Below, one piece after another: positions 24,307-37,356 of a stretch of DNA of 64,000 nucleotides (positions are counted from its first letter, which is position 1; every line of letters begins with the position of its first letter). The position numbers and the translations under genes are program-made. The DNA comes from Pseudisothecium myosuroides (Eukaryota; Streptophyta; Bryopsida; Hypnales; Lembophyllaceae): positions 9,860,501-9,924,500 of the forward strand of contig OX637288.1 in NCBI GenBank assembly GCA_951799445.1, given 5' to 3'. The notes beneath the pieces are model-generated. The model did not search any database, was not told the DNA's origin, and saw only the letters and a list, made by a program, of their open reading frames with translations.

Positions 24307-25239
24307 CCCCTAAAGGATCAAGGCCTTTTTTCTGCCAAAAATCACTCAAAACTGCCATATCTATAGCAAAGAGTAAAAAAAATTGAAAATTGTTCTTTTT
24401 CCACATCTAACCGTAGGATCTTACACCTAACTAGTATAAGAGTGTGTGGAAAAAATTTCAGAATTTTTGACCGCACAGATTGCAAGATATCTGCGTTTAA
24501 AGTGGAAAAAACAAGTTTTTCAGCACATTGCGGGACCAGATTCTTTGACTTTAAACATTTTTAACTTAAAATTTTTGCACTATAGCGTTTTGAGCTTTAA
24601 ATCTTTATAGTGGAGAATTGAGTTGAGAGTCTAGGAAAAAAAAAAAAATACAAAAAAACTTAATTATCATTCTTAAAAAAATTGTTAAGTAGAAGTAGGT
24701 ACAAGATAGAAGGAAAATCTAAAATATTCATATATTTTAGATGGAATTAAAATACACTAATCCCAATGGTGAGATTGTTCTAACAAGTAAATCAGACCAT
24801 GCAAAAAAAAAAAATTGAAAAATTTGAAAAATTTCATTCAGAAATGCATCCTACAAGTTATTTTTTTCAAGAAGATGCTCTAACTGCCCGAAAAACAAGA
24901 ATGTCCATAACTTTCTCATAACATATCCAAATGAAATGAATCAAAGCTTTCCAGATAGGCAAAAATATAATCTATGAGGAAAAAAATATTTAAAAAAAAA
25001 ATTCAAATTTTTGTCCATTTTTTTTTGCTGCCCGGACTGCCCGCCGTCCCTTGTTTTGAGCTTATATGGTCATAACTTTTTTTCCCGGGCACCGATTGTG
25101 AAAAAAATTATATTCCCACAAAGCTTATCAGTTTTTCTATCTCCAAAAAAAGTTTCAAAAAATCATGACAAAATTTCAGCCCGTAGGTACCTGCCCGAAA
25201 ACGCATTTGTCCCCCGAAGGGACAACGGTCCTTTAGGGG
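24307..25239. mobile_element. TTAA element, long subfamily, inverted (copy E3)
   Basis: Bounded by TTAA at 24303-24306 and 25240-25243. The left end is CCCCTAAAGGATC and the inverse of the right end is CCCCTAAAGGACC. The 933-bp interior aligns as the reverse complement of E1 and E2, for example the stretch with TTTCCACATCTAACCGTAGG. Non-coding. Confidence 0.85.
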
Positions 25240-26610
25240 TTAAGCAATTTTGTAGCAGATCGTACGCAATATGAGGTGATGGAAATTTTCCCATGTAGGA
25301 AGGTAGGAAATATAGGGATAGCAAAATTTTCAAAATTTTATTCCCAAAATTGAAATTATTGTGAATTTTGGGAACCAAAAAGTGCATTTCACCAGTAGCA
25401 AATGTCTAGAGTCTTTCAATTCCGATCATAGCCAAACTACTTTCTTGCTCACTACTTCAGGGGCATGTGTTATGACCTTATTAGTCCCTACCTTGAAAAG
25501 GACAAAAAGTACACATTCCAAGCTTGAGTTCAACCTTGGTTGAAAATAGGGCACCCTACAGGTTGGATACTAGGCGTGATTTGTTATTGGTACTTCTACC
25601 TTAATCCTTGAATGCCGGGCTGTTGACTGTGGAAATCATCCCTTTTGACATCTGATGACATCATCTTCTTTGAGAAAACCAAATTGGAGGTAAAACTACT
25701 ATTCATGATCATTCCTTTCCACACAAAATTCCGAGGATGAATAGTTGCACTTCTATCCTATACATGAGATCCTCTTGACATTCATTCGCTGCAAAACGTC
25801 CACTTCGTTGTTTAAGGATTAACTCAATTTAGAATTTTAGGAAGTTCATTTTACAGGCTTTGAGATATTTCATGACCTTTAGCATGGTTCAAAATATTCC
25901 ATGGCCTTAACCCCTAAACGCCTCAATCCTTTTTTGAATTTCTGCACACTTTTGCTTATATCTTTATACAAAAATATCATTTTTTAAGAATTTCATGAAT
26001 TTGGTCGTTAAGGAAGGTTGTCTTTTCTAAATTCAAGTATTACATTGAATGAATGAGAAGTTAGTTGGACTATGTAGTGCCTTGAAGCCCTCGTTCATCA
26101 TCCAGAAAATGGTCGTCAGAGCGCTTAAGAATTAACCAATACTCACAGCTTTAGTAGTTAAGGCTTTATCAATACTCATGGCTTTATCGGTATCCACAAC
26201 TTTGTTTCTTTGAGGATTAAAATTATTTTCATTAATACTTTCTATAGTATTCAATTATGCCACATTATAATTTCTGAAAATTTCATTCAATGTCATATTT
26301 TATTATATTTTGAATTTTTTTTAACGAATATGACCGGCTAGCATAGGGTATTACAGTCGTACTCTGCAGGTTTACTTGCACATGCCCTCACGGCACAAAA
26401 GCTAACAAAAAAAAATGTGGCGTCCAACCCTCACAAAATTCACGGAAGCCCATGCCAGTGATTTTTATCCCAAAGAAAAAGCCTGGATAGACCGAGGGTA
26501 GTTTCTTTTGGGTCTGGAACTCCAAGAATTGGAGGCCGGCTGGAAGGGGGCCTGCACATCCAGCAGGGCCTTCACTTCCATTGGGTTGCTTGTGCTTCAT
26601 CTTGGCGTCT
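25240..26610. other. Intergenic with a short TTAA element
   Basis: Contains the short TTAA element at 25911-26131. A minus-strand open frame at 26388-26633 (Pro- and Gly-containing, LPAGLQFLEFQTQKKLPS) has unusual coding-like composition next to a MITE end, but I cannot assign it and see no exon boundaries. Nothing else recognised. Confidence 0.4.
25911..26131. mobile_element. Short TTAA element
   Basis: Bounded by TTAA at 25907-25910 and 26132-26135. The left end is CCCCTAAACGCCTCA; the inverse of the right end is TTCTTAAGCGCTCTGA, so the inverted match is imperfect. 221 bp, non-coding. Part of its interior resembles sequence near 6160-6210. Confidence 0.55.
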
Positions 26611-26929
26611 AAGGTAGGAGGTCCATAAAGCAACCATCTAATAAGCGCTGAACCTGAATTTTGGGGAGGTAAAACATCTTGAAATATTTTTCAGTAAATT
26701 TTCCTTGAAAGACAAGAGAAAATGGCATCTGGCCCAAGTTGTTTTATATTTTTTGGAGCTTTTTAGAATTAGTTATGAAATTTTGAAGTTGAAAAGCCAT
26801 TGGGCTTTAAAAGTGACCACCTCCTAGAATGTACGTCCTTTGTACATTTTGGTAAATTGAAAAAAGCAAAATGTACCTCTGTGTCCTGTTCGGTTTAAAA
26901 TGCCGTAGTAGAGTTTGGGCCTCCTACCT
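26611..26929. mobile_element. MITE with AAGGTAGGAGGTCCA inverted ends (copy 2 of 3)
   Basis: Starts AAGGTAGGAGGTCCA and ends GGCCTCCTACCTT. Over its left 100 bp it is almost identical to the copy at 37581 (shared GAATTTTGGGGAGGTAAAAC). Non-coding. Confidence 0.8.
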
Positions 26930-29870
26930 TAATGTGTTGGTCTCATGGGCTCCATCATCGCCAAGAGGCTAAAGAATCCAACACTTGGTTAGCAATTTCT
27001 AGCTCGAATGTGCTCCAAATTGTGTTTTCTTCCAACACTAGCATGTTTGCATCATTGTCTCTCGGCGGCAATTGTAACACACAAATTTCAAAAAGAAAAT
27101 CATTTTGTTTTTTGCTTCAAATAATCCCATCTAGGCTTCCGTCAAGACCCTCCAGCTTTGCAACAGCAAAATGCAAGGATTAGAGGGGAGGCTAGAGCTT
27201 TGATGCCAATGTTCAACACTTGAAAGGTCCGGATTCGAAGGTCTAGGTGCCCAATGAAAATGCACTGTGATGGAATGGCTTTTCTTCCTTGCTTGGACCA
27301 TTTTATTCTTGCAACAAATAGCTAGCAACAAAGGGGGACAAGTGGTGGAACACCTCTGTTGTCTAATTTGGAGGTGAAGGCTTGCCTCTTGTTGTTTGAT
27401 GTTATACAGGGCCCTCATGGAAGTCCATATGTGCAACTCTATTGATTGTAAAGGAATGTGAAGCGCACTTATGGTAGGTTCAAGCTTTGAATTCAATAAA
27501 ATGTGATTGTTGGTACTATGATTTGTACTAAAGTAACTAAAGGCCAGTGTCATGATGTGGGCTGTTTATTAGTTAAAAATAGGCATCTTACAATATCTAA
27601 GCGGGTTCTAAGTTGAGAGGTGGTTAGGCTCTTTGGGTGATTAGCCTCATTGGGGGTTAGACTCTTAGGTAGTTGGCCTCATTTGGTGGCCAAGGTTTGG
27701 TTGGGCATTTGTCCTGTATTGTTTGTAGCCTTGAGACTTTCTTGTGGGTATTTAAAGGTTTGGCTTCCTTTTTTAAAGAACTAACTCTTGTTTTCTCTTG
27801 TTTTTGAGTGCTTTAATTTGAGATCATTTTCTTAGGGATATATAGTTTTCGTTGAGTGTTGTTGTGTTGTGAGTTGCTTTTACTTTCTTTTACTTACCAA
27901 AAACTTTACTTTAAAGCTTGAAAGGGTATAGTAGGCAAACTTGAGAGGGTTTTGAGTGTTATTTCATCTTACAAGTTTTGAGAATTGACTTTCAGGGTTT
28001 GGATTTTGGGTGAAGGAAATTCACTAAAGCAATAGCTTTATTGTCTTAATTTTTGGAACTATTTTTTTTTGTATTTGTGGTTGGATTAAGTGTTGGTGAT
28101 AAATTACTTTATATTTTTGGCATTTCTTTATTTTTCACAAATATTTGCCTTAGCCAGGAGCCTTGTGCTTTCCCGGATAGGTAGCAAAACCTCACAATAC
28201 TAGTTTATACTAGGGCCAAACCAAGGACTAGAAGCATTCTAGGGTACTTCATTTTGTTAGATGTGACCTTGAAAAGTGAGAGCCCAAGACAAAAATGATA
28301 ATGGCACTTTGCATGGACTTGGTATAAATCCAAAAGAGACCATAGCTAGGCCATATCTATTTATTATTAGATTTGACATCGTCAACTACAAGATCAATTA
28401 AATAGACAAAATCTATGATTATGAAATTTTAGCCTGTCATAGTATCCTAAGCGTCCGTTAAGCCTACCTCAAAGAGGTGGTTAAGAAAAATGCTCCTAGA
28501 AACCAACAAAATGTTATCTACTTTGGTTGTGTAGATAAGATTCCAAGTAGACTTCTCATCCACAAAATATGGCAAGGGCCTTGGTCAATGTTGCTTCCCT
28601 TAGTGACACTTATTTCTTTAAGCTCACCTAAAGTGCTTGTAGCACTTAACATCTAGTGACACCAAGGGTCACAATCTTTTAACATTGCACAAGCCACACA
28701 CCCGCAATGTTAGTTTTCAACTCTAGCCATGGTTTGCCTATTTTCCATGACTTTCCTTACAAGACACCAAACATATCATTTGATGATATGGGACAGAACT
28801 TTCACTGATGTCCAAGCACTTGGTGGCAACACTACTCTTTACCGGTGCTAATTATACTTGAATAACAAAGGTCAGTCCAACTCTCCACTAGGCCAAACCT
28901 ATTGATATCAAGAAGTGCACAAGCACACCATGTATGGTAACACAAAACAAATGGTAAGGCTTCAACACCAACCTCACTTCATGTGGTAGCTATGCCTCAC
29001 TATGACACCATTTGGAAGTGAGGAGGAAGACCCCCCCTGTTCATATCACTTTCTATGGTTTTCTGCATATTCCCCTCCTAAAGGACTCAAGAACATCTAA
29101 GATCCACCTCCATCTTGGAGGACTACTTCATTCCATACCTTAGTCTCAAAACTGGGCTCCGAAGGCCTCCAATTTTCCTATTGGGATAACTTTTAGTTTT
29201 AGACTCTAAATCCAGCATAAAAGCCCATTTTCATAATCTACTCTTTTCATAGATGATTGTGAGCCATTTACTTTTCCAAACACAACAAGTATTGAGAAAG
29301 TTATGACCCTCTAAAGATTCAAGTCCCTTGGATCCGGAGGTGTAGTTCCTCGAGACTCTACCCTTGTTGGATGCTTATAACTTTAGCTCATAGCTAAGCT
29401 CTTTGTGAGCCTTATCACTCCGGAATTCTTATTTCAATATCTTTCCAATAATATGTAGAATGACCTATTTAGATTATGGATCCTCCTAGAATCCTTACTC
29501 CCACGTTCCACACCTTCAATTGAAGTTGGGACACTGGCAACTTTAAAGAGCCAGAACTTTCGACTACCAAAGAAGGAGGCTATATATGAAACTTGATGCT
29601 ATCAAAGAAGTAGGCTATATTGGTAGCATCAAGTTTTCAATATAGCCTACTTTTTTGACACTTGTATTGCTTTCTTGGGTAGCTAACCCCACAATTCACC
29701 TAGTCACTTTGCTTGGTCAAATGACTAAATCTCCAAAGGTGACATAAGATAGATCCATGGTTCTCCACCCTAGACTCTAACTAAGAGAGGACCTAATCTA
29801 ACTGGACCTACCTATTTTAAGACTCTCGATTTGCCCTCATTGGCTTTGAGCTAGGCTCAACTAGCCCCTT
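26930..29870. other. Gene-poor region with retroelement-like traces
   Basis: On the minus strand, TTGGCATCAAAGC (near 27193-27206) resembles a methionine-initiator primer binding site, preceded by a terminus-like GTTGAACA, so part of an LTR retroelement may lie here. Nested inverted repeats built from AAACTTGATGCTA and AAGTAGGCTATATTG occupy 29588-29663. The minus-strand open frame at 27131-27553 shows no reverse-transcriptase, integrase or Gag motif. No host gene recognised. Confidence 0.35.
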
Positions 29871-32800
29871 TGTGGGAACCTACAAAATCGGATTGGAGAG
29901 ATATCATATAGAATTAGAAGTAAGGAATCCATTCTTGCTAAATTTGTTCGTTTTTATGAGTTAGAAATAGAGAAATTACTAGGTTTATAGATTAGCAAAT
30001 TATAGAATACCTTAGTGTGATAAAATGGTTAAGAAGGGAACTTCAATTTTTTGTCCTAACCGGAAACCAAAATTTAGGATAGGGGATCAGTAGAATTCTA
30101 AAACTCTTGATGAATTCGGAAATAGAACCGGAGCCATATCGAAAGAAAAGGAACCCCGACGGAAGCAGGAAGAGAACGTTGATTGGATGAGAAATCCGTT
30201 GGGAACGGGTAACGGGAAACTTAACAGCTAGGGAACTGGAACCAGGAAGACAGAAAGGAGGTCTTTCTCTCACCTACTTTATGTTTTGTCTGGATCTTTG
30301 TGGCTCTGTGAAGTTGTTTTCTTGCGTTCCTGCTATGTTGAAGGAGCTTTGAGAGTTTTTGGTTCCGGCCCCTGTTGTGCGGGAAGGGATTAAGCTACCT
30401 TAGGAGCAATTGCTTTTAGATTTCTTGTTATAGTTTCTAGACCCGAGAGCGTAAGTGATTTAGGGTTACCTCTAAGCGCATCTGGAGAGATGGTGAAGAT
30501 GGAAGTTGAGGAGGAGCCGCTTGCGGTTACTCTCCGGTCGGTAGTTCCGGGTTTGCCAAAGAGCGAGAAGGAGCAAACACATTTGGAAGAGGATCTGCGC
30601 CAAATCGGTTGCTTGGGGTTTGTATGGATGCCCTGGAACTTGAAGGACAAGGAGATGGTTGGAGAACTGATGGCGGATCAATCCAGCGAGTGGGAGCAGA
30701 CCGTAAGGGCGAAGCCATCTGAGTGGACATCGAAAATGTGGGGGACAATTTACAACTTACCTAAAGAGGGTGAAGGATTGGCTTCTTGGAAGGACAAATA
30801 TGGGATTGGTAAGTTCTCCAATCCAAATAACCTAGGGATGGATATGCGGTAGTGGATTGTGTGAACTTGTGGCATAGAAGGGTCTTAGAATTTCTGGTCC
30901 CAATCCTAGCACCGGAAAGATCCACCCGGATCAACATCACTCTAGCCAACACGCTTTTTGGTGCATTATCTGGGGATAGGAAAGTGAATTGGGGGTTAGT
31001 GATCCGAGAGGTAGTTGCTGAAATGTGTGCAGTGGCCGGAAAGTCGAAACCTTCCGGTCTGGGACCTTTTCTCTTCCATCTCTATCATTCTTTAGATTTG
31101 CTGAGAGATAAGGAGAGGACAGCTTATAAGGCTGCAAAAGTAATGCTTAAGTATGCGATTAGTCCGGAAATGGAAACGGATACTGTTAAGGAGGGATTGA
31201 GAGAGGGATCTTCAAATCCAGAGAAAGAGAAGGAAGCCACTCGAGTGAAAAGAAAGGGGGTAGCTGAGGGATCAGGAATGAAGGATCCTATTTGGTTATA
31301 TGAGGGAAAGGGTGATCACATAGAGGAGGTTATAAAGAAACTTAAGAAATTCCGGGATCGCATTTCTGTGGAGAGAGAAGTGACCCATAAAGTCTGTAAA
31401 TTGATGGGTGTAGAGAGACCCGCCAACTTCTATGTGGAAGTGGAAATCCTTCTTCATGGCAAGGATGAGAGTAAGTTGGAGGACCAGGTAGAGGAGTTGT
31501 CCGGTCAAGTGAAAGCCCTCCAGACCAAGCTAAAACATAAATCTGACAAGGCTAATAGGGAGAGGAAACTTTCAGTTGAGTCGATGGAAACTCTTAACCG
31601 GATCCGGAACTTTATCGGGAATCCGGGTGACATAGTAAACAAAGCCAAGTTGTTTGAGGCCGGGTTTTTTAGGGAGGGTTTGCAATTAGGACCCAAAATT
31701 GTATTAGTCCTAGTGGATTATTTAGAGAAGATGGAGAATACGTTGGCCGAGATGAGGCTGGTAATGAGAGATGTAGCCCTAGAACCGGAAACGGTAAAAG
31801 AAATGGGCCAGTTAGCGGAAGCAACTCCATCGAAGACAGTTCCTTTATTTGCTTCGCCTGGTTTTGCTGGACGGAAGACCAAGAGCAGATCGAAGGAGAA
31901 GATCCCTCAATCTACTCGCCCCAGCAACCTTGTTGTTTCCGGAACCGGACAACCATCAACACCAGCATCCCAGACCAGGAGTCACCAGAAGTCAGGAGAG
32001 GAAAGTCTGGAGACACCGAAGAGTAAAGTTTTTGATCCTTCCACAAAGACCACAAGCGCGGTGAAGCGGAAGATGACCACAAAACGTGCAAGAGACTCGT
32101 CCCCGCCCATTGAGCTCGAATCTGAGGAGGAAGAATCACCAGAGACATCCAAAAACGAAGAAAGCATGGCTGAATCGAACGAGGAATCGGAACCGGAATC
32201 GGAATCTCCACCAACCAGAAAGGTGAAAGGCAAGACTGCAGTTCCAAGTAAAAATAAGGTATCACCTGGCACCAAACCTTCAGGTAGTCGGAAATAGCCA
32301 ATTAGAAGGGGGGCATCCAAACCAGCAGAAGGGACTTCCAAAAGGCTGAAGAAGACTTAGACTTAACTATAGTTGGTTTGAGGAGGTGGTAGTCAAGCGG
32401 AGGTACCTAGGTTTGCTTATCCAGGAAGTGGTAGTCAGGCGATGGTACCAAAGTTTTCTTATCTAGGCAGTAGTAGTTCAAATTCCTTTTTGAGAGGAAC
32501 TAGAGTTCCTAGAACTGGCTTTTTTCAGAACTGAGACTCACTTTTTGATATGATTAGCGGAATGTTAAGGAAGAATAGGAGTTTTGAATCAGAAGAATGA
32601 GACATGTCACTCTCTGTTTAGTTAGTATTTAGGGGCTGAAATTCTATTGAAGCCCCAGGTGTTTGTATGCTTTTGATTTCCTTTCATTCTGCAAATATAT
32701 ACAGAATTCCACTTCATATGAGCTGGTCTGAAAATTTTGGTGATGTATTGGTATGCCGACAATGCTAGAACCATTGTTAGGTGCGGGTAGCTGTGTTTGC

Positions 32801-33729
32801 ATGTGTAGGAAGAAAGAGTAACCCCCGGATTCTGTCAGATTCGGTTCCGGGCACTAAGAGGGATTTGGTTGGAAAACTGTGTGTACTAGGTGTATTTCTT
32901 GTATTCTTGGTTGTCATCAGGAGGCTTCTATGTAGGATAGCCGTTCTTAGATTGGGTATGATCCGCTGTCAACCAGATATATGCTAGTCGACGTGTCGAT
33001 GAGGTTCTACTACAACCGGAAGTAGTGATGATTAAGAGGATAGGGAGCAGTTAGTTATCCGGTTACCATTTTCTGCCAAAAGGATACGGATAAGATAGAT
33101 TTGTCATTGTAGCTATGTGGGGATTGTAGGGGTTTCCTGAGTGACCTGCTAGTACGGATTAACCTCCGGATTAGTTGTGAGGAGAAACTTGAATCCTAGT
33201 TGTCTTTTTGTCTTTTGTTATTCTTTTCTTTTAGTGGAACTTCATTCACTCTAATCCTTTGGAGGGTAGGATTCAACGCATCTTTCCTGAACTTTAATAG
33301 CGGACCCCTCTAATATAGAGGCTAAACTTATTGTACGGGTTACTAAAGTTACTGGATCTGGAAGCATAACTGGAAAAGGCATAGGATAATGACACTCCTT
33401 CTGGTTCTGCATCCGTCCAGTTGAGTTATCAGGTTCTTATTTCAAATAGGGAGAGGCACAAGATTATGACACCCCTCTTTATTTGTAGAGAGTTTGATAG
33501 CAATGAAGTATGAGGAAAATATATTGTAAGAAAATAAAAAGAGTTGTGAGAGAGTTTCCGGTCTAGCATCCGGAATATAGTTACTTGGGGTGTTTTCTGC
33601 ATCCCGTTCCAATTATTTCTAGGAACTACAAACTAAATCCTTTGGGAATGATACACGAGTCACTTGAAAGATGTTTTAACCACTTTTAAACGCTTTTGAG
33701 AGTAATTGTGCTTCCTTGTTCTACGACAC
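29871..33729 (+). mobile_element. Non-autonomous element with TG...CA ends, copy 2
   Basis: Begins TGTGGGAACC and ends TTCTACGACA, as copy 1 at 14515 does. Flanks CCCTT and CCCTC could be a 5-bp duplication with one change. It carries one Gag-like or plant-transposon-like ORF (30490-32360 before decay) and long AT-neutral non-coding ends. I see no reverse transcriptase, integrase or transposase, and no long terminal repeats within it, so class is open: an LTR derivative that lost its pol, or a DNA element. Confidence 0.65.
30490..32360 (+). pseudogene. Gag-like / putative plant transposon protein, two lesions
   Basis: The first frame starts at ATG 30490 (MVKMEVEEEPLAV) and stops at TAG 30850-30852. 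The homologous protein continues in another frame (DGYAVVDCVNLWHRRVLEF), so a base change near 30830 shifted it. The second frame is open to TAG 32295-32297. Copy 1 reads Gln there and continues to KRLKKT, so the original end is near 32360. The N-terminal half (RINITLANTLFGALSGDRKVN region) resembles the domain annotated in many plants as putative plant transposon protein; the middle is coiled coil (KLEDQVEELSGQVKALQ) and the C-terminus is a Ser/Pro/Lys/Glu-rich basic tail. Function in the element is inferred as a structural, Gag-type role. Confidence 0.6.
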
Positions 33730-33775
33730 CCTCGGGAGATTATTCCTTGTAATTTCAAGTATACACTTGAGTTAA

Positions 33776-34684
33776 TCCCTAAAGGACCAATATGCTTTTT
33801 TTGGCAACATAGAAATTTTGGGCAGGTACGTGTGACTGGAGATTTGCATATTTTGGGCTGAAATTTTATAGAAGGTGGGGACGAGGAATATCTTTCATAT
33901 GCACCAAATTTCATGACATTTGGAAATACATCAAAAGTTATGTCCTAATATATTGTTTGTTTTTCAACTCAAGCAGCTGGGCAGATAAAAAAAATTCACT
34001 TTTTTCAAAAATAAAATTTTGAAATTGGTTTATTAGATTTATATATACGTGGAAAGCTTTGAATTATTCCATTTTGATCAATGAGTCAAACGTTATGAGG
34101 ATTTTTAGTTTGCGAGTAGTTATGGATTGTCTACTCTAAAATAAACTTTGAAGTTGTTTATTTCACTCAATTTTCAATATTTTTGGAAAAAAATAAAATT
34201 GTAGGATGTAGATTGTTTATTAAAACATTGAAACCATTGGGATTGGCATTTTTTAGTTCCATAATTAACTTCTTAACAATTTAGTGTTTTGAACCATTCT
34301 CTACTTCTTTCTACTTACTATTTTTTTCCTATATGTTGTACAATTCCAAATAATCTGAAAATTTTCAATCATGTAGCCAACTTGCCTTGAAGAATGAATC
34401 CAAAGAAGCACAATCATTTTGGAATTTTTTCATAATAATCTGACCTTGTGAAGTGCACCTGCCCAATTTTTTGCAAGGCCAAAAAAAGGAATTTTGCCAC
34501 TTTAAACGCTAATATCTTCCAATCTACATAGTGGAAATTTTTGAAATTTTTTCCACATATTCTCAAACTAGAGTACTACAAGATCCTACGGTTACATGTG
34601 TCCAAAAATGAAAAATTGGTACTTGTACTAGAAATGGCAGTTTTGAAGCATTTTTGGTGAAACATAGTCAAGGAACTTTAGAGG
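33776..34684. mobile_element. TTAA element, long subfamily (copy E2)
   Basis: Bounded by TTAA at 33772-33775 and 34685-34688. Left end TCCCTAAAGGACC; inverse of the right end CCTCTAAAGTTCC. 909 bp, same orientation as E1, high similarity throughout. It lies 46 bp beyond the end of retroelement copy 2. Confidence 0.85.
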
Positions 34685-34688
34685 TTAA

Positions 34689-36616
34689 GAGGGTATTTGA
34701 TATGGAGCTATTAACCTTAATTATAGCATTTAAGATGACTATAATTTTACATAAAAAGCTACAAGGGGCATATTTTCAATACCTTACGGTTTTTATAAAT
34801 TCATTCTTGCCATTTTTTAAGTGGAGCTACTGTATTTTACATATAAAATTTAAGTGTCCAAATTTTTTCTGGCTTCACCCTTCTTCACAAATTTTTCCTT
34901 CCCTTTACTACATATGTGTATAAAGTATATACCATGAAACCAACAACAATCAATTGAATTCAAGTGTCATTGACCAAATAATAGTTTTTAATTCCTATAG
35001 GCCAATTGTCCTTTAAACAAACAATTTGAAAATCCCGTTAGGTTTCTATGAAGTCAATATTGGTTAGATGTTCACAAAATTTTGACCACTACAAGAGAAA
35101 GGGGTGTTTTAAGTAGTGTCCTAGACATCACGTCTTTTAAGTAACATCTTTTAAGTAAGTTTTTAAGTAAAATTTTACTAAAAAGACAATCCTTTTAGTA
35201 AAATTTTACTTAAAAACTTACTTAAAAGACGTTACTTAAAAGACGTGATGTCTAGGACACTACTTAAAACACCCCTTTCTCTTGTAGTGGACACAAGATA
35301 TGAACATGTAATTCCTTAGTGGGAATATAGTTTTTTTCTGCTTTAACTTTTCTGGTAGCTCGAGCAATTTGGGCATCTTTAGGATATCTTTTGCAAAAAT
35401 TCTCATCAACTATTGAAATTTTGCATATATGTAACTAATAAGATATGGTGTACAATTGCCAAAAAAAATTTAGTTTTCAAATCACATTCTAACTAGAGTC
35501 AAATTTTGTTAGCTATGTTAGAGTGGTTTCGAGAAAAAACATTTTCTTCTAACTTCCAACCCTATTATCTTGCAATATGTGAAGTCAAAGTTCTTGAAAT
35601 TTTTTTCATATATTCCAAATGTTTGTCTCTTGATTTTTCACTATTTGGATTTTAAATTAAAAAATTTCCTCATTGCACAAGAAATCACCAAAAAATGATT
35701 GGTATATTGCCAATGTACTTAATTTCCTTGCATTGCAGTTTGATTTAGACTAAGGTAGACTCTATATTTGCTTCTCATATCTTTCATGAGTGAACCGCCT
35801 AACATCATCTACTTATAAATAGTCAAAATCCACTTTTTCATGCACACCAAAAAGTTTTACTCCAAGAGGGCTTGAAGTTTGCTGACCCTAGCTTGTAGGA
35901 ATGAAAAAAAAAATCTTTCTTACTTCAAATTTTATAATCTTTCAATCTATATGGTCAAATAGGCTGAAATTTTTCCACACATTGCTTTAACTATTTAATA
36001 CACTTTTGTATGGTTAAAAATCTATATATATCTCATTCAATATGAATGTGATTAACACATATGGCTTCAAAGATTAGACTTTAATGAACTATAAATTCTA
36101 TCCTTGTGTTTTACAATTTTCAGTTTGTTGAACCCATTAAGGTAAACCTCCCTATTCATACAATGTGACAATTTTTGCCACTTTTGGTTAATGTCTTACT
36201 TTTACGCTTAATTTTTTGATACATACACTACTAATAACATGGCACAATTTTAGTCAACCACCTTTCATTGTTGATTTTCTTGACTATGTTTATTTTATCA
36301 TCCATATGAAATTATTTGTCCACATCTATACTCATTGTAATATAAAAAATTTGCACAGCCCCTATATTTCAAGGCAAATTCATTTATAAAAATTCCTACT
36401 ACATGATGTTCTTACATAGCCTAATTTATACATATTAGAGTATGTAGCATTTCATGGACCCTATAGTAGCCCAATATATTATATTAAATTATCCCACTTT
36501 GAATTAAATGGATCCTATCTTTTTAACTCACGTAGTTTTCCAAAAATCAATAGTGATCTCCCTAGGTTCACAATCAGTCTTGTCAAATTGTCTCTGTATG
36601 TAGAGGCATGCAAAGG
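34689..36616. other. AT-rich region with a CACTA foldback and worn TTAA fragments
   Basis: Apart from the foldback at 35087 no gene is seen. About 35520-36060 shares words with the right half of the long TTAA subfamily (ATCTTTCAATCTATATGGTC versus ATCTTCCAATCTACA), suggesting a worn copy without clear ends. Confidence 0.4.
35087..35289. mobile_element. CACTA-type foldback MITE
   Basis: Starts CACTACAAGAGAAA and ends TTTCTCTTGTAGTG, flanked by GAC on both sides (35084-35086 and 35290-35292). The arms of about 90 bp are almost perfect inverse copies, so the 203-bp unit is nearly one large hairpin. CACTACAAGA ends plus a 3-bp duplication are diagnostic of the CACTA (En/Spm) superfamily. Non-coding. 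Confidence 0.9.
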
Positions 36617-36620
36617 TTAA

Positions 36621-37356
36621 CCCTGTAATGCCAGGACAACCATTTTGTGGCTTTTGGATGACTGTGCAGTCATCTGGACATTGCTTGGAAACTTTTTTTC
36701 ATCCATTTCTTTTTTGTTCACCCTCCATGGTGGATTACAAAGAGTGTATAGTTGAATTTGTAGTCATGCAAGTGTCTACCTTCACATAAATGTGAAGTTA
36801 TTAAAAAAAACGGATCACAAAATATGCTATTTTAGTGTATTTTGGGAAGTTGTTGTTCCTTGCTCTAAATCTGAAATTTCTCCACAAAAATGATATTTTT
36901 TGAGTTTGACTCCAACTAACAAAATGAAGGGCATCTACTCTAGTTTCTACTCCAATTTGAATTTTCAGAAAATTCCTAATATTGAATATTTTATTGCAAT
37001 TTGAACTTTGGGTGTATTTTCAATGTCTATTATTTTCTAATTATAGAATGAGACGGAAATTGGGTTTACACCATGATGTTTGTCATTGTAATATACACAC
37101 ATGGTGAAAATTTCAGATTTTTTGAAATAATTTTCTATTTGATGTGATTTTTCTTCACTTTTTCTTCAAAAAAATTCAAAAAAATCAATTTTCCACAAAA
37201 AAATCTAATTTTTTTGTGAAGAAAAGAAGACATGTAATTTCACCTCTGAAAAATAAATTAAATTTTTTTCATACATATCTAGTTGCAAAATGGCAGCAAA
37301 TTGAGTGATAGGCACTAAGGCCTGAAATCAATGGTTATAGGTCCGTCATTTAGGGG
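36621..37356. mobile_element. TTAA element, divergent subfamily
   Basis: Bounded by TTAA at 36617-36620 and 37357-37360. The left end CCCTGTAATGCCAGG and inverse right end CCCCTAAATGACGG match imperfectly. 736 bp, AT-rich, non-coding. Confidence 0.65.

Noticed and set aside
32781..32987. Plus-strand frame with a hydrophobic stretch near the end of retroelement copy 2
   Set aside because: Not conserved in copy 1, no domain, and lies in the element's non-coding 3' region.
35087..35289. Palindrome first considered as a terminator or microRNA precursor
   Set aside because: CACTACAAGAG ends with 3-bp GAC duplications identify it as a CACTA foldback element; small-RNA output remains possible but secondary.
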